64,000 bases of DNA from Christensenella sp. UBA2853 (GCA_002350845.1 DEFL01000026.1:31448-95447); one strand, 5' to 3'. Numbered from the stretch's first letter, positions 16,118 to 24,960 are shown. Translations and numbers: made by a program. Notes: generated by a model not told the origin, from the letters alone.

Positions 16118-17263
16118 TTACCTGACGGAATGGAAGTATTTGACCTGATTTACAGCATCATGCGCATCAAGCAGGGTGGGATGGGCATATCTGTCGAGCA
16201 TCTTGGTGGACTTCCAGCGCATGACCTTCATGACTGTCTGAGGAGCAATGTTTTCATCAATAGCCAGGGCGGTAGCCATCGTGTGCCGGCAGGAGTATGG
16301 TTCAAGCTTTCTCGTACCGGCAACTTCCAGGCCATGATAATAATGGTCATAGAAGGCATGCTTCTTGACACCGATGATGGGCTCATGAGGTTTGGCGCCG
16401 ATCCGCTCACAGACATCCATAAGAACAGGAACCAGACAGTCTGGGATAACTATAGGTGTTTCACGGCGGATATCGTTTTTTAGGCCGGCCCCACTTATAA
16501 TATGGTTTTCAAAATCAATCATGGAAGCAGTAATTTGCTGAAGCTCACCAGGCATCATTCCGGTATGGATCATGATCAAGGCAAAAGCAGCATCCAGACA
16601 TCCATTTTCGTAGGCTACCCACAGCATCTTCTGTTCCTCTTTTGTAAAAGGGGTACGTTCTTTTTCGTTGAGAGGAGGAAGAATGATGAAGGCAGGGAGA
16701 TCCTTATTCACCCAGCCTTCAGCTGCTGCCATGAAAAAGATCTTGTTCAACACAGTTTTCATATCTCGTGCAGGATAGTATGTAGAAGTGTTGTCGTAGA
16801 CCACGCTGCGCAAATCATTGATCATAATCGTATTGATCGGTCGATTAGCGATATCGTGCATCTTTCTCCATGCGATTTGATAAGCCATTGCCCGATCTTT
16901 TGACAGCTTAGCGAATTCGCCTTTTTCTAACATTTTCCAGTAGTGTCTGACAGTGGGGACATGTTTGATAACCGGCATATCTTCAAGTTGCTTTTTGAGC
17001 ACAGGAATATAATTCAGTGCTTCTGTTTTGGTTTTAAAGCCACTCTTTGATTTAGTTATCGGAAGAGGTTTTCCGTTCTCACCGATTTTCCAGCCGATTG
17101 TGTAGAATGCTGTCCAGCTCTTACCTCTTCTCGTTGCATACCCAGTCCCGTTTGGACGTTGATGAAACTTTCTAGGTTTTTTCTTGATGAATACCTTTTT
17201 TCCGCAGTAGCAGCATAATACTGCATCGTCGGGAATTGTTTTTTTGCATTTTTTGCACATCAT
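16118..17263 (-). CDS. Tyrosine recombinase/integrase with N-terminal zinc ribbon
   Basis: The 381-residue protein begins with a CKKC...CCYC zinc ribbon (residues 3-22). A DNA-binding arm domain with repeated basic residues (YATRRGKSWTAFY) and a core-binding helical domain follow. The catalytic half shows HTGMMPGELQQI, YSCRHTMATAL and the nucleophile region MLDRYAHP. Compared with typical phage integrases, the first catalytic Arg position reads Met (TGMMPGEL instead of TGMRxGEL), and the first His of HxxR reads Tyr. The codon use and base composition are AT-rich relative to the neighbours. It is oriented toward the tRNA-Ser, its presumed integration target. Confidence 0.88.
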   Translation of the reverse strand: MMCKKCKKTIPDDAVLCCYCGKKVFIKKKPRKFHQRPNGTGYATRRGKSWTAFYTIGWKIGENGKPLPITKSKSGFKTKTEALNYIPVLKKQLEDMPVIKHVPTVRHYWKMLEKGEFAKLSKDRAMAYQIAWRKMHDIANRPINTIMINDLRSVVYDNTSTYYPARDMKTVLNKIFFMAAAEGWVNKDLPAFIILPPLNEKERTPFTKEEQKMLWVAYENGCLDAAFALIMIHTGMMPGELQQITASMIDFENHIISGAGLKNDIRRETPIVIPDCLVPVLMDVCERIGAKPHEPIIGVKKHAFYDHYYHGLEVAGTRKLEPYSCRHTMATALAIDENIAPQTVMKVMRWKSTKMLDRYAHPTLLDAHDAVNQVKYFHSVR

Positions 17264-17335
17264 ATTATTCCCTCCAAAGTATGATCATTTCTCAAACCTG
17301 TCTATGAATCCATTATATACAGCTGTAAAGAAAAG

Positions 17336-17362
17336 CCGAGGCCATATTGACCTCGGTTTTTT
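17336..17362. terminator. Terminator inside the prophage remnant
   Basis: CCGAGG and CCTCGG (17336-17341, 17351-17356) form a stem with T runs on both strands. It lies downstream of the lysin fragment on the minus strand. Confidence 0.65.
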
Positions 17363-17433
17363 CAATCAAGACTAATAACAACCATAGCTTCTTCAACTTG
17401 ACACATCCTTTCATAGAATTCTGTATCATTCAA
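17362..17433 (-). CDS. Possible 23-residue protein after the lysin fragment
   Basis: A TTG start follows AAAGG at close spacing, immediately after the lysin fragment stop. It encodes NDTEFYERMCQVEEAMVV and a short end. The acidic, amphipathic composition is protein-like, but the ORF is tiny and its stop touches the terminator, so the call is tentative. Confidence 0.25.
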   Translation of the reverse strand: MNDTEFYERMCQVEEAMVVISLD

Positions 17434-17443
17434 CTTGGCCTTT

Positions 17444-17767
17444 CTAATTCTCCCATAAATAGAACTTGTTCCTTGGATTAAAGAAAAACGCTGTTTCAGG
17501 ATCTATACTTGGTGTTCGGACATATTTCCACTTTTTGTTGAAATTGTCAGGAGTCAATGGCGTAATATTCGGTCCAGCATTCTTATCGTTCTCAAAACAT
17601 GTGGTAGAATATGATTTAAACTTGCCAGTCGAAGTGGATTGAAGAACGCCAAGTCGATATCCTTCCCCGTCCCCAAAGTCAAACAATACTACAATGCCAA
17701 TGTGACTATTTCCTTGGAAAATTTCCATTCCTGGTTCCAACTGATCGTAAGAGGTTACAGCAATCCA
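17444..17767 (-). pseudogene. 5'-truncated phage lysin (CHAP/NlpC-like) fragment
   Basis: The open frame runs back to codon 17765-17767 (TGG) with no start codon or ribosome site, then meets a stop. The readable part begins WIAVTSYDQLEPGMEIF and continues GNSHIGIVV, GPNITPLTPDNFNKKW and YVRTP. A hydrophobic G-x-S-H-I-G-I strand with a downstream GPNIT loop is typical of the C-terminal half of CHAP or NlpC/P60 peptidoglycan hydrolases in endolysins. The catalytic Cys would lie in the missing N-terminal half. I read it as the left-over 3' end of a phage lysis gene. Confidence 0.55.
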
Positions 17768-17806
17768 TTATTATTATGAAATCGACGCAAAGCCTGATCC
17801 ATGTCG

Positions 17807-17835
17807 TTCAGTTCACGGATGAACCTTTGTATAAT
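17807..17835 (+). promoter_or_regulatory. Candidate promoter for the chimeric membrane gene
   Basis: A perfect TATAAT -10 box lies at 17830-17835 with a weak TTCAGT -35 box 17 bases upstream. An AAGGAGG site (17851-17857) follows. Confidence 0.45.
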
Positions 17836-17866
17836 GACGCCATCAAAGCAAAGGAGGCCTGTGAAC

Positions 17867-18196
17867 ATGAACACAGACAAGATTTACGCGGAATCCATCG
17901 CCAGTGAGTATGCCCCGAAGCAGACATCCAAGGTTGTCGCCCTCAAAAAACTCGACCGCCAGGCAAAGCTCGGCGCAAACATCTTCACCTATTCCTTCGG
18001 AATCATCTCCGCCTTGGTGCTGGGACTGGACATGTGCCTGTCCATGAATGTGATTGGCGGCGGCGGAACAGCGATGATGGTGCTGGGCATCCTGAATCCT
18101 GTTACCGGCGCACTCTGGCACAACTGGGGCTCTGTGTTTGTGGTGGTCAACGCGGCGCTTCTGCTGCAGCTGAAGGATACCGATTCTGCGAATTGA
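17867..18196 (+). CDS. Chimeric small membrane protein with P1B-type ATPase tail
   Basis: Residues 1 to about 75 match a small Clostridia membrane-protein family: a basic N-terminus (NTDKIYAESIASEYAPKQ, then SKVVALKKLDRQAK) followed by two hydrophobic segments ending MMVLGI. The next 25 residues, LNPVTGALWHNWGSVFVVVN and ALLL, are instead the last membrane helix of heavy-metal P1B-type ATPases (pattern PVxGALxHNxGSxxVVxN). None of the ATPase catalytic parts are present. AAGGAGG precedes ATG 17867. The gene sits right beside the prophage remnant and 11 bases before a DMT transporter. A deletion joining two genes is the simplest reading. Confidence 0.6.
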   Translation: MNTDKIYAESIASEYAPKQTSKVVALKKLDRQAKLGANIFTYSFGIISALVLGLDMCLSMNVIGGGGTAMMVLGILNPVTGALWHNWGSVFVVVNAALLLQLKDTDSAN

Positions 18197-18206
18197 GGGG
18201 ACAGAA

Positions 18207-19064
18207 ATGAACAAAGCCATTTTCTATGCGATCCTTGCCGCCGCGCTGTATGCATTGAACGCACCTGTTTCCAAACTGCTGCTGCAAAACGTGCCGCCCA
18301 CCATGATGGCCGGGTTCCTGTATCTTGGTGCGGGCATTGGCATGGCGCTCATGGGGCTTGTCCGCAGTCAGACAGGACATGGGAAGCAGGAGCTGCGGCT
18401 GACGAAGAAAGATCTCCCGTATACGCTGGGCATGGTGGCGCTTGATATCGCCGCGCCGATCTTCCTGATGATCGGCCTGACCCGCACCACGGCTGCGAAC
18501 GCCTCGCTGCTCAACAACTTTGAAATCGTAGCGACATCGCTCATCGCGCTGCTGGTCTTTAGGGAGAAGATCGGCAAACGTCTATGGACCGCCATTGGAC
18601 TCATCACCCTGTCCAGCATTCTGCTGTCTGTGGAGGACGCCAGCAGCTTTCAATTTTCCTTCGGCTCGCTGTTTGTGCTGGCTGCCTGCATCTGCTGGGG
18701 TCTGGAAAACAACTGCACCCGCTGCCTGTCAAAAAGCGATCCGTTGGAGATCGTGGTGATCAAGGGCTTCGGCTCCGGTATCGGTTCGGTCATCATCGGA
18801 CTGGTGGTCGGCGAAACGCTGCCCCTGTTTGGTGACATCCTTAAAATCCTGCTGCTGGGCTTTGTGGCCTACGGCCTGAGCATCTACTTCTATGTGTACG
18901 CCCAGCGGGATCTAGGTGCAGCGAAGACCAGCGCGTATTATGCCATTGCACCGTTCATCGGTGTGGCGCTGTCCTTTATCATTTTCAGAGAGATTCCGGG
19001 TGTCCTGTTCTTTATCGCGCTGGCGATTATGATCGCGGGCACATGGATGGTCAATAAGGAATAG
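18207..19064 (+). CDS. EamA/DMT-family transporter
   Basis: The 285-residue protein has about ten hydrophobic segments in two EamA-type halves, with small-residue-rich motifs such as AALYALNAPVSKLLL in the first and GLSIYFYVYAQRDLGAA in the second. DMT transporters move small metabolites or amino acids across the cytoplasmic membrane; the substrate is unknown. GAGGGGACAG precedes the ATG, and the gene follows the chimeric membrane gene by ten bases, so both are likely on one transcript. Confidence 0.85.
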   Translation: MNKAIFYAILAAALYALNAPVSKLLLQNVPPTMMAGFLYLGAGIGMALMGLVRSQTGHGKQELRLTKKDLPYTLGMVALDIAAPIFLMIGLTRTTAANASLLNNFEIVATSLIALLVFREKIGKRLWTAIGLITLSSILLSVEDASSFQFSFGSLFVLAACICWGLENNCTRCLSKSDPLEIVVIKGFGSGIGSVIIGLVVGETLPLFGDILKILLLGFVAYGLSIYFYVYAQRDLGAAKTSAYYAIAPFIGVALSFIIFREIPGVLFFIALAIMIAGTWMVNKE

Positions 19065-19084
19065 ATTCTGCATCGAAAAGAAAC

Positions 19085-19119
19085 CGGCAAAGTCTGGCAG
19101 TCAGGCTTTGCCGTTCCTT
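19085..19119 (+). terminator. Intrinsic terminator after the DMT transporter
   Basis: CGGCAAAG (19085-19092) pairs with CTTTGCCG (19106-19113), followed by TTCCTTTTT. Confidence 0.75.
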
Positions 19120-19150
19120 TTTGTCTGGAGAATCCATGTGCGCAGGAAGG

Positions 19151-19200
19151 AATACAAAAAGGCACCCTGAAACTCGCAGTGAGTCAGCAGGATGCCTTTT
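19151..19200 (-). terminator. Terminator of the DUF1349 gene
   Basis: AAAAGGCA near 19157 pairs with TGCCTTTT ending at 19200, with an inner CCTG/CAGG pair. T residues follow on the minus strand. Confidence 0.7.
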
Positions 19201-19231
19201 GTCAGTGAAGCGGACAGGAAAGAATCAGGGA

Positions 19232-19822
19232 TCAGATGCCATACCGGATATTCTTGACTGTTTTGTTTTCCAGCATGAGATCTTCGTAAACACGGACACC
19301 GCCGTTGCCGGTCGGAGCCTGTGCAAGCAGGCCAACCTTGACTTTTTGATCCACAGGCAGGCTGAAGAACCGCATCATATAGAACTGCTTGCCATCCGTG
19401 GAATAATGGAAGGAGAAGGTATGATTCACACGGCATACTTTCAGCCAGGCTGTGTTTCCTTCCAGATTGCAGCCATTGGCATCGTCAGATTCCCCGCGCT
19501 TCGTGACCACGCTGACAGCTGCATGGGTACCGAAGTCCGTTTTTTCAAAGCAGGCTTTTGCCCAATTCTGCATATCAACCATCACCATGACGGAAGCGGA
19601 ATCATAGATGTCCTTGAAAGCGTGAGACACCTTGACCTGCAGGACAAAATCGCCTTCAACCTCTGTATAGTAGAATGGAGCATTGCTGAGTGATTCCGGT
19701 GTAATGCCTTCTTCACTCACAGAACCACTGTTGCAGAAAAAATCGCTCAGAGGAGTTGCCATAATTTCAATCCGGTTGCCGTCTTTTCTGATCTCCGATT
19801 GATTGAGCCACTGAAATTCCAT
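19232..19822 (-). CDS. DUF1349 (YesU-like) concanavalin-type protein
   Basis: The 196-residue protein matches the DUF1349 pattern: a jelly-roll lectin-like fold with FYYTEVEGDFVLQVKV, SASVMVMVD, KACFEKTDFG, WLKVCRV and KVGLLAQAP. In Bacillus subtilis the related YesU is encoded in the rhamnogalacturonan operon, which fits the carbohydrate genes around here. The biochemical role is not established; sugar binding or regulation is likely. ATG 19822 follows GGGAGG. The AraC regulator gene lies upstream on the same strand, separated by about 110 bases. Confidence 0.75.
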   Translation of the reverse strand: MEFQWLNQSEIRKDGNRIEIMATPLSDFFCNSGSVSEEGITPESLSNAPFYYTEVEGDFVLQVKVSHAFKDIYDSASVMVMVDMQNWAKACFEKTDFGTHAAVSVVTKRGESDDANGCNLEGNTAWLKVCRVNHTFSFHYSTDGKQFYMMRFFSLPVDQKVKVGLLAQAPTGNGGVRVYEDLMLENKTVKNIRYGI

Positions 19823-19930
19823 CTGAAAGCCTCCCATCGCTTTTTCAGTTTGAAATGTGATACAGGATTCGACAGGAATATATCACAAAGAATCTGCACA
19901 AGACAGGAACTTTACCGCCAGATTGTAGCA

Positions 19931-20815
19931 CTATTTACCCAATCCGCGCAAAGCCCCGGGCGTATACCCGTAGTGAAGCCGAAACTGGCGGATGAAATAG
20001 TTCACGGAATGGAACCCGCAGGATTGAATGATTTCCTGCAGGGTCAGTGTGGTATCACCAAGAAGACAGTGGGCTTTTTGCAGCCTGTAGTGAATGAGGA
20101 AATCGACAGGGGTTTTCTGCAGACACATCGAAAAACATCTGCCGGCTTCACTGCGGCTGATATTGGCAGCGGAAGCAATGTCCGCAAGGGATATGTTTTC
20201 ACTGTAGTGCTCGTAGATATAGGAAAGCATCTTCTGAACCCGAATCTGCGTGTTCATCTGGACTCGTGATATCTTCATCCTGGGCAGCTCATGGAAATGA
20301 TCATTCAAATAATCAAATACAGAAATCAGGGCAGACTGTATGCGGAGTTCATAGAGCGGAAGACTGTCCTGCAATAACCGGTAGATCTGCTGAATGGTCT
20401 GACTGATTTCTTCGTGTTCTCCCTGTCTGAAAACCACATAGGGCAGTTCATCGCATCCTGCGATTTTCTGGATGTATTTTTGATGGATGACACTTCCTTC
20501 AGGCGCGATCAGCGTCCCCAGAAAGACGATGCCGGGCATCGGATCGGCGTCTTTGCCTGAGATCTGCTGAATGCTGTGCAGCACATTGGTATTCACGAAG
20601 ATGGAATCGCCGGCATTGAGCAGGATATGTTCTTCTCCCACCTGATAATCCAGTACGCCTGTTTGAGCTGTGACGATCTCAAACTCAGGATGCCAGTGAA
20701 CGGGCCCTTCCCGGGTCGCCAGGTCAACGATTTCATCGTGAAAATAGGTAATCGGAAACTCCGGGGAAATATGATGCAGCTGTTCCCGAAGCTGATGATC
20801 AAGGATAATCGACAT
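19931..20815 (-). CDS. AraC-family transcriptional regulator
   Basis: The 294-residue protein has an N-terminal cupin sensor domain (FHDEIVDLATREGPVHWHPEFEIV with its metal-like His cluster) and a C-terminal double helix-turn-helix (SLADIASAANISRSEAGRCF, then TLQEIIQSCGFHSVNYFIRQF). It likely senses a sugar and controls the neighbouring glycosidase genes. ATG 20815 follows AGGAGAAG at nine bases; longer in-frame starts lack a site. It lies about 300 bases downstream of the GH31 gene on the same strand and just upstream of the DUF1349 gene. Confidence 0.88.
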   Translation of the reverse strand: MSIILDHQLREQLHHISPEFPITYFHDEIVDLATREGPVHWHPEFEIVTAQTGVLDYQVGEEHILLNAGDSIFVNTNVLHSIQQISGKDADPMPGIVFLGTLIAPEGSVIHQKYIQKIAGCDELPYVVFRQGEHEEISQTIQQIYRLLQDSLPLYELRIQSALISVFDYLNDHFHELPRMKISRVQMNTQIRVQKMLSYIYEHYSENISLADIASAANISRSEAGRCFSMCLQKTPVDFLIHYRLQKAHCLLGDTTLTLQEIIQSCGFHSVNYFIRQFRLHYGYTPGALRGLGK

Positions 20816-21041
20816 TGAGCTTTCTTCTCCTGACAAAACATTCATCGTCCGGCATCTTCCGCCAGCCATACGGCAGGGCGGGTAAAGCTGCCCTCATGTC
20901 TTTATCAGGTAGTTTCGCCGCAAATGGAGAAACTCCTGTCCATTCAGCAGGGCAGCGGGGAATGAAAGAGCAGTCAGCGACAGTGCTGATATGGCTGGTG
21001 TTTTCCAGGCAGCTGTGCCGGGGACAGACGGTTCTGTCCAT

Positions 21042-21070
21042 ATGAAAACCGGGGCCGCCGGGCCCCGGTT
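21042..21070 (-). terminator. Intrinsic terminator of the GH127-GH31 pair
   Basis: A perfect AACCGGGGCC/GGCCCCGGTT stem (21047-21056, 21061-21070) with a GCCG loop is followed by TTTT on the minus strand. Confidence 0.8.
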
Positions 21071-21116
21071 CTTATGCAGGGAAGAGAAAAAATCTGTTTT
21101 TCCGGAGGAAACGCGG

Positions 21117-23090
21117 TCAGCCCACTTTTTCGAGGACAGGGATGACATCCAGCGGTGCAGGCACCGTGATGGTCTGCCGGCCCTCGTAGGTTTTTCCTGT
21201 TTCGACATCCTTCCATGTGCCCGCAGGCAGATAGAGCGTCCGCTCCCGCACACCGGCTTCCATGACCGGTGCAACCAGATATCGGCTGCCAAACATGTAC
21301 TGATCCTGCATCACGGCGCATTTCTCGTCATCCGGGAAAGCGTAGAACATGCCGCGCAGCAGCGGGGTGCCCTTTTCGTGGGCTTCCTGCATCAGGCCGC
21401 GCACATAGTCGCGAAGTTCTTCTCTCCGGTTCAGATACTTGACCAGAATGGGATAGGCTTCTTCGCCGAAGCTCCAGACCTCATTGTCGCTGCCGGAGTT
21501 CAGCACACGGGTGCCGTCCTTGCGGTAGACAGCCTCGGACGGCTGACGGTCGCCGTGCAGACGCATGACAGGGCAGTAGCAGCCCCACTGGAACCAGCGC
21601 ACGAGCAGCTCGCGGAAGGCGGGATCCTTGGTGACGCCTGCGTGGAAGCCGCCGATATCGGTGGTCCACCACGGAATACCGGCTACACCCATGCTGATGC
21701 CTGCGCAGACCTGGCGGCGGAAATAGCTCCAGTCACTCATGATGTCGCCGCTCCAGACCAGGGCGCCGTATCTCTGGCTGCCGGCCCAGGCGCAGCGCAG
21801 AAGGTTGACCGGGTTTTCCTGACCGGCTTCCTTCATGCCCTCATAGAACAGACGGGCATAATACTGCGGCCATACATTGCCGACCTGCTGGTTGGTTCCG
21901 ATGTGATACCGGTAGGCCTTGAAGTCATATGTGCCATACTCGGGCTCCGCTTCGTCGAGCCAGAAGACACGGATGCCGTAATCGTAATAGTTCTTCTTGA
22001 TCTTTTTCCAGACATACTTCCGTGCACGGGGATTGGTGGCATCAAAGAACATGCTGTCCTCAACAAAGCGCATGCCGATCTGTTCGCCGTACTCTGCGCG
22101 CACCAGCAGGCCCTGCTGAAGCATCTCGGGATAGTTTTCAGAGGTCAGAGCGACCTGCGGCCAGACGGAGACCATGAGCTCAATGCCCATTTCCTTGAGT
22201 TCTTTGACCATGGCGGCAGGATCCGGGAAGAATTCCGGATCAAACCGGTAGTCGCCCATGTGCGGCCAGTGGAAAAAGTCGCAGACAATGACGTCAATCG
22301 GGAGATTGCGGCGCTTGTATTCGCGTGCCACTTCCAGGAGCTGTTCCTGGTTCCAGTAGCGCAGCTTGCACTGCCAGAAACCGAGGCCGTACTCGGGCAT
22401 CATGGGCGGGAAGCCGGTGGCGCGGGCATAGTTCAGGCTGATATCCGCAGGCTGATCCCCGGCGGTTACCCAGTAGTCCAGCTGCTTGGTGGTATCCGCG
22501 TGCCAGACCGTGCGGTTATTGCAGAAGGAAACGGAGCCGATCGCAGGATTGTGCCAGAGGAATCCGTAGCCGCGGCTGGAGATGTACATGGGAACACTGG
22601 CCTGAGAATTGCGGTGGGCGAGCTCAAGGTTGCAGCCCTTCCAGTCCAGGCATTCTTCCTGGTACTGGCCCATGCCGTAGATGTGCTCGCCGTCTTCGCC
22701 CTTAAAGGTCGCCGTCAGCGCATAGTCACCGCCGAGGTGGGGCTCAAACTTCCGCGCGTTGAGGACGAGTGCGTTTTCACCGTCTGTTTCTTCCAGAAGG
22801 ACCTGATGGTGCTGGTTGACGAACGTGATGTGCGCCTTCTGCTTCCATCCGCGGACTTCCACCTGCGCGGTGATCTTTCCGCAGCGCACAAAGGCGTGGG
22901 TTTCATCCGTGACGGCGGTTTCCACATCCTCGCAGGGGACAGGATCCAGCAGGGCAAAGCGGTCGTCCCGCACATCGCCCATCAGGACGGAGCGCACGCG
23001 CAGGCTGTCCGGGCCCCAGGGCTCAATGACCAGTGTTTCTCCGCTGTTGCGCCAGATCAGCTGGCTGCCGTTGATTTCAAAAAACTCCAT
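21117..23090 (-). CDS. Glycoside hydrolase family 31 (alpha-xylosidase or alpha-glucosidase-like)
   Basis: The 657-residue protein has the GH31 layout: N-terminal galactose-mutarotase-like beta domain, then a TIM barrel. The nucleophile Asp lies in WLDEAEPE near residue 380 and the acid/base Asp in WSGDIMSDW near residue 448. The GLGFWQCK and LPIDVIVCDFFHW segments are typical of the alpha-xylosidase branch. No signal peptide is seen, so it acts on imported oligosaccharides. AAGGGAG precedes ATG 23090, within the end of the GH127 gene. Stop and start are only 13 bases apart, so the two are co-transcribed. Confidence 0.9.
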   Translation of the reverse strand: MEFFEINGSQLIWRNSGETLVIEPWGPDSLRVRSVLMGDVRDDRFALLDPVPCEDVETAVTDETHAFVRCGKITAQVEVRGWKQKAHITFVNQHHQVLLEETDGENALVLNARKFEPHLGGDYALTATFKGEDGEHIYGMGQYQEECLDWKGCNLELAHRNSQASVPMYISSRGYGFLWHNPAIGSVSFCNNRTVWHADTTKQLDYWVTAGDQPADISLNYARATGFPPMMPEYGLGFWQCKLRYWNQEQLLEVAREYKRRNLPIDVIVCDFFHWPHMGDYRFDPEFFPDPAAMVKELKEMGIELMVSVWPQVALTSENYPEMLQQGLLVRAEYGEQIGMRFVEDSMFFDATNPRARKYVWKKIKKNYYDYGIRVFWLDEAEPEYGTYDFKAYRYHIGTNQQVGNVWPQYYARLFYEGMKEAGQENPVNLLRCAWAGSQRYGALVWSGDIMSDWSYFRRQVCAGISMGVAGIPWWTTDIGGFHAGVTKDPAFRELLVRWFQWGCYCPVMRLHGDRQPSEAVYRKDGTRVLNSGSDNEVWSFGEEAYPILVKYLNRREELRDYVRGLMQEAHEKGTPLLRGMFYAFPDDEKCAVMQDQYMFGSRYLVAPVMEAGVRERTLYLPAGTWKDVETGKTYEGRQTITVPAPLDVIPVLEKVG

Positions 23091-23103
23091 AATGAATCTC
23101 CCT

Positions 23104-24939
23104 TCATGTGCCCTGGTGCTGTCTGTCAACGGCCTCAAGGTCCGGATAAATGCGGTTGTACATATAGTACCATTTCATGAGCCCCACAGTGTAGTAAGGC
23201 TGAAAGGTTCTGCAGATCTGCGGATAGATGCCGCTGTGCCCGGGCAGTGTGCGGAACGTGTTGTCTTCGCCTTCGACCGGTTCAAACCAGGTCTCCGGAT
23301 GCTCCCTGTCGCCGACCAGAACCGTCATTTCATCGCAGCACAGGACCAGCGGTCCGTAGCAGAGCGCGACGGCATTGGGATGCTCGGGATCCACAGCCTT
23401 GAATTTCAGCGTGTAGGGGAGGGTGAGCGTCACTTCATCCCCGTCCTGCCAGGTTCTGTCAAGGGTCAGCCAGGTATTGGGCGTGATGGGCAGCGCTTCC
23501 TCGGTGCCGTTGATGACAAGGCGGCAGTCATGGTCCGCCCACGCAGGCACACGGATGTTCAGACGGAAGGCGGCCGGCGCCTGCAGCTTCAGGCGGAAGT
23601 GCGCTTCAGGTTTGCGCGGGAAGTCGCCGTCACTGACCAGCACAGCGGTTGTGCCGCCTGCGGTAAAGGTGATCTCTGCGGGGATCAGCTGGCTGACATA
23701 GACGCCCTGATCGTCGAAATAGGCGATCATGTTGGCGTACTCGGCCGTGTCCTGCGGGAAGGTGCCCGTGCAGCACTGCCAGACAAAGTTCTGTCCCATG
23801 TGCTGCAGACGGCGGTCCTCGTAGGACTTGATCGCGCCGTCGAGGAAATAGCTGGCATAGTACAGCACCTGCCCCTTGGGCGTGATCGGGGGCTGGCCGA
23901 GCGTGCCGTTGATGAGCAGCTTTTCGCACCAGTCGCCGTAGCGCGCGTCCCCGGTGAGGCGGAGCAGATAATGGCAGAGCTTGAAGACGGCCCAGCTGCA
24001 GCAGCTGACCTCACAGCTGCCCCATGCGTCCGAGCGCGTGGCCGGGGCGCCGACAAAGTTTCTGTAAATGAGCTTGCCCGTCCGGGTCAGCTCGTTGTCC
24101 CAGGTCGGAAGCACCGAGTTCCCGAGATAGCCGGGATCCTCGCCGAAGAGGGTTTCCCCGGGCCCGTATCCGCCGGTGGCAAAGATGTGGCGTGAGGTGA
24201 GCACATCGTAGGCATTGCGGATGACATCCAGGTAGTGCGGGTCTTCGGTCACCATATAGGCGCGGGCTGCCGAGGACAGGCTGTTGACATGGCTGTAGGC
24301 ATGGCGCGGTCCAACGTCATCCTTTCCGGCGGCCAGCTTGTCCCAGAGATAGGGGTAAAGCCAGTCTTTGGCCATGTCCAGGTAGATGGGATCTCCCAGC
24401 AGCTGATAGGCCCGGAACAGGTTTTCCGGCAGGGTGTACCATTCGATCTGGCCGTGCATCCTTTCATCCTGCAGGCCGTCGCGCGGGATATCGGTGATGA
24501 ACCTGGCCCTGGCGTACTGCGTGATGCGCAGCACCCAGGGTTTGACCTCATCGCAGCCCATGAATTCGATCATGTCCAGGAAACCGCCGAGGAATTTTTC
24601 CCAGACATAGGTGCCGCAGTCGAGCAGGTCCTCGTTCTTTTCGACGCACTCAGCCCACCCGTGAAACAGGTCCATGGCCTTGTCATAGATCCGCTGGTCG
24701 CGGGTGTTGCTGTACCATTTGGCGTAGGCACCCAGGTACTGCCCGATGGACGGGCCCCAGCCGACCATGCCGTCGACATGTGAGGGGATGCCGGCCCGGA
24801 GGCGGTAGCGGTGGAGGATATCGTCATTGGAAGGATGTTCCAGATACAGAGCGATCGTTTCGTCGCGCTGGCTGCGGAACGGGCTGTCAAGCAGTGTGAC
24901 ATTCCGGTAGTCAGCCCCGCGAAGTCTTGCCTGAATCAT
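23104..24939 (-). CDS. GH127-type beta-L-arabinofuranosidase (DUF1680)
   Basis: The 611-residue protein is an (alpha/alpha)6 barrel typical of GH127. It shows GSCEVSCCSW near residues 305-313 and the paired cysteines of WQCCTGTFPQ near 388. The family uses a Zn-bound Cys nucleophile with Glu and three further Cys; the spacing of about 79 residues between the two Cys segments agrees. It is predicted cytoplasmic and would release beta-L-arabinofuranose or a similar sugar. ATG 24939 follows GAGGACA. It is the first gene of a GH127-GH31 pair and lies after the ABC transporter genes on the same strand, behind a terminator-like hairpin. Confidence 0.85.
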   Translation of the reverse strand: MIQARLRGADYRNVTLLDSPFRSQRDETIALYLEHPSNDDILHRYRLRAGIPSHVDGMVGWGPSIGQYLGAYAKWYSNTRDQRIYDKAMDLFHGWAECVEKNEDLLDCGTYVWEKFLGGFLDMIEFMGCDEVKPWVLRITQYARARFITDIPRDGLQDERMHGQIEWYTLPENLFRAYQLLGDPIYLDMAKDWLYPYLWDKLAAGKDDVGPRHAYSHVNSLSSAARAYMVTEDPHYLDVIRNAYDVLTSRHIFATGGYGPGETLFGEDPGYLGNSVLPTWDNELTRTGKLIYRNFVGAPATRSDAWGSCEVSCCSWAVFKLCHYLLRLTGDARYGDWCEKLLINGTLGQPPITPKGQVLYYASYFLDGAIKSYEDRRLQHMGQNFVWQCCTGTFPQDTAEYANMIAYFDDQGVYVSQLIPAEITFTAGGTTAVLVSDGDFPRKPEAHFRLKLQAPAAFRLNIRVPAWADHDCRLVINGTEEALPITPNTWLTLDRTWQDGDEVTLTLPYTLKFKAVDPEHPNAVALCYGPLVLCCDEMTVLVGDREHPETWFEPVEGEDNTFRTLPGHSGIYPQICRTFQPYYTVGLMKWYYMYNRIYPDLEAVDRQHQGT

Positions 24940-24960
24940 GTGTTTTGTCCTCGATTCTTC

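Larger units (their letters stand above)
15931..17790. mobile_element. AT-rich prophage or integrative element remnant next to tRNA-Ser
   Basis: From the end of tRNA-Ser(GCT) to about 17.8 kb the base composition falls clearly below that of the flanks. The segment carries a tyrosine integrase, a tiny ORF and a 5'-truncated lysin fragment, all on the minus strand, the usual layout of an element inserted at a tRNA 3' end. I found no second copy of the tRNA end at the far side, so the right boundary is approximate and the element is probably decayed. Confidence 0.65.

Noticed and set aside
17750..17900. Search for a second attachment repeat matching the tRNA-Ser end
   Set aside because: Only a weak CGCAAAGCC-like match was found, too short to define the right end.
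20991..23180. 729-codon plus-strand open frame
   Set aside because: It is antisense to the GH31 gene and starts without a ribosome binding site.
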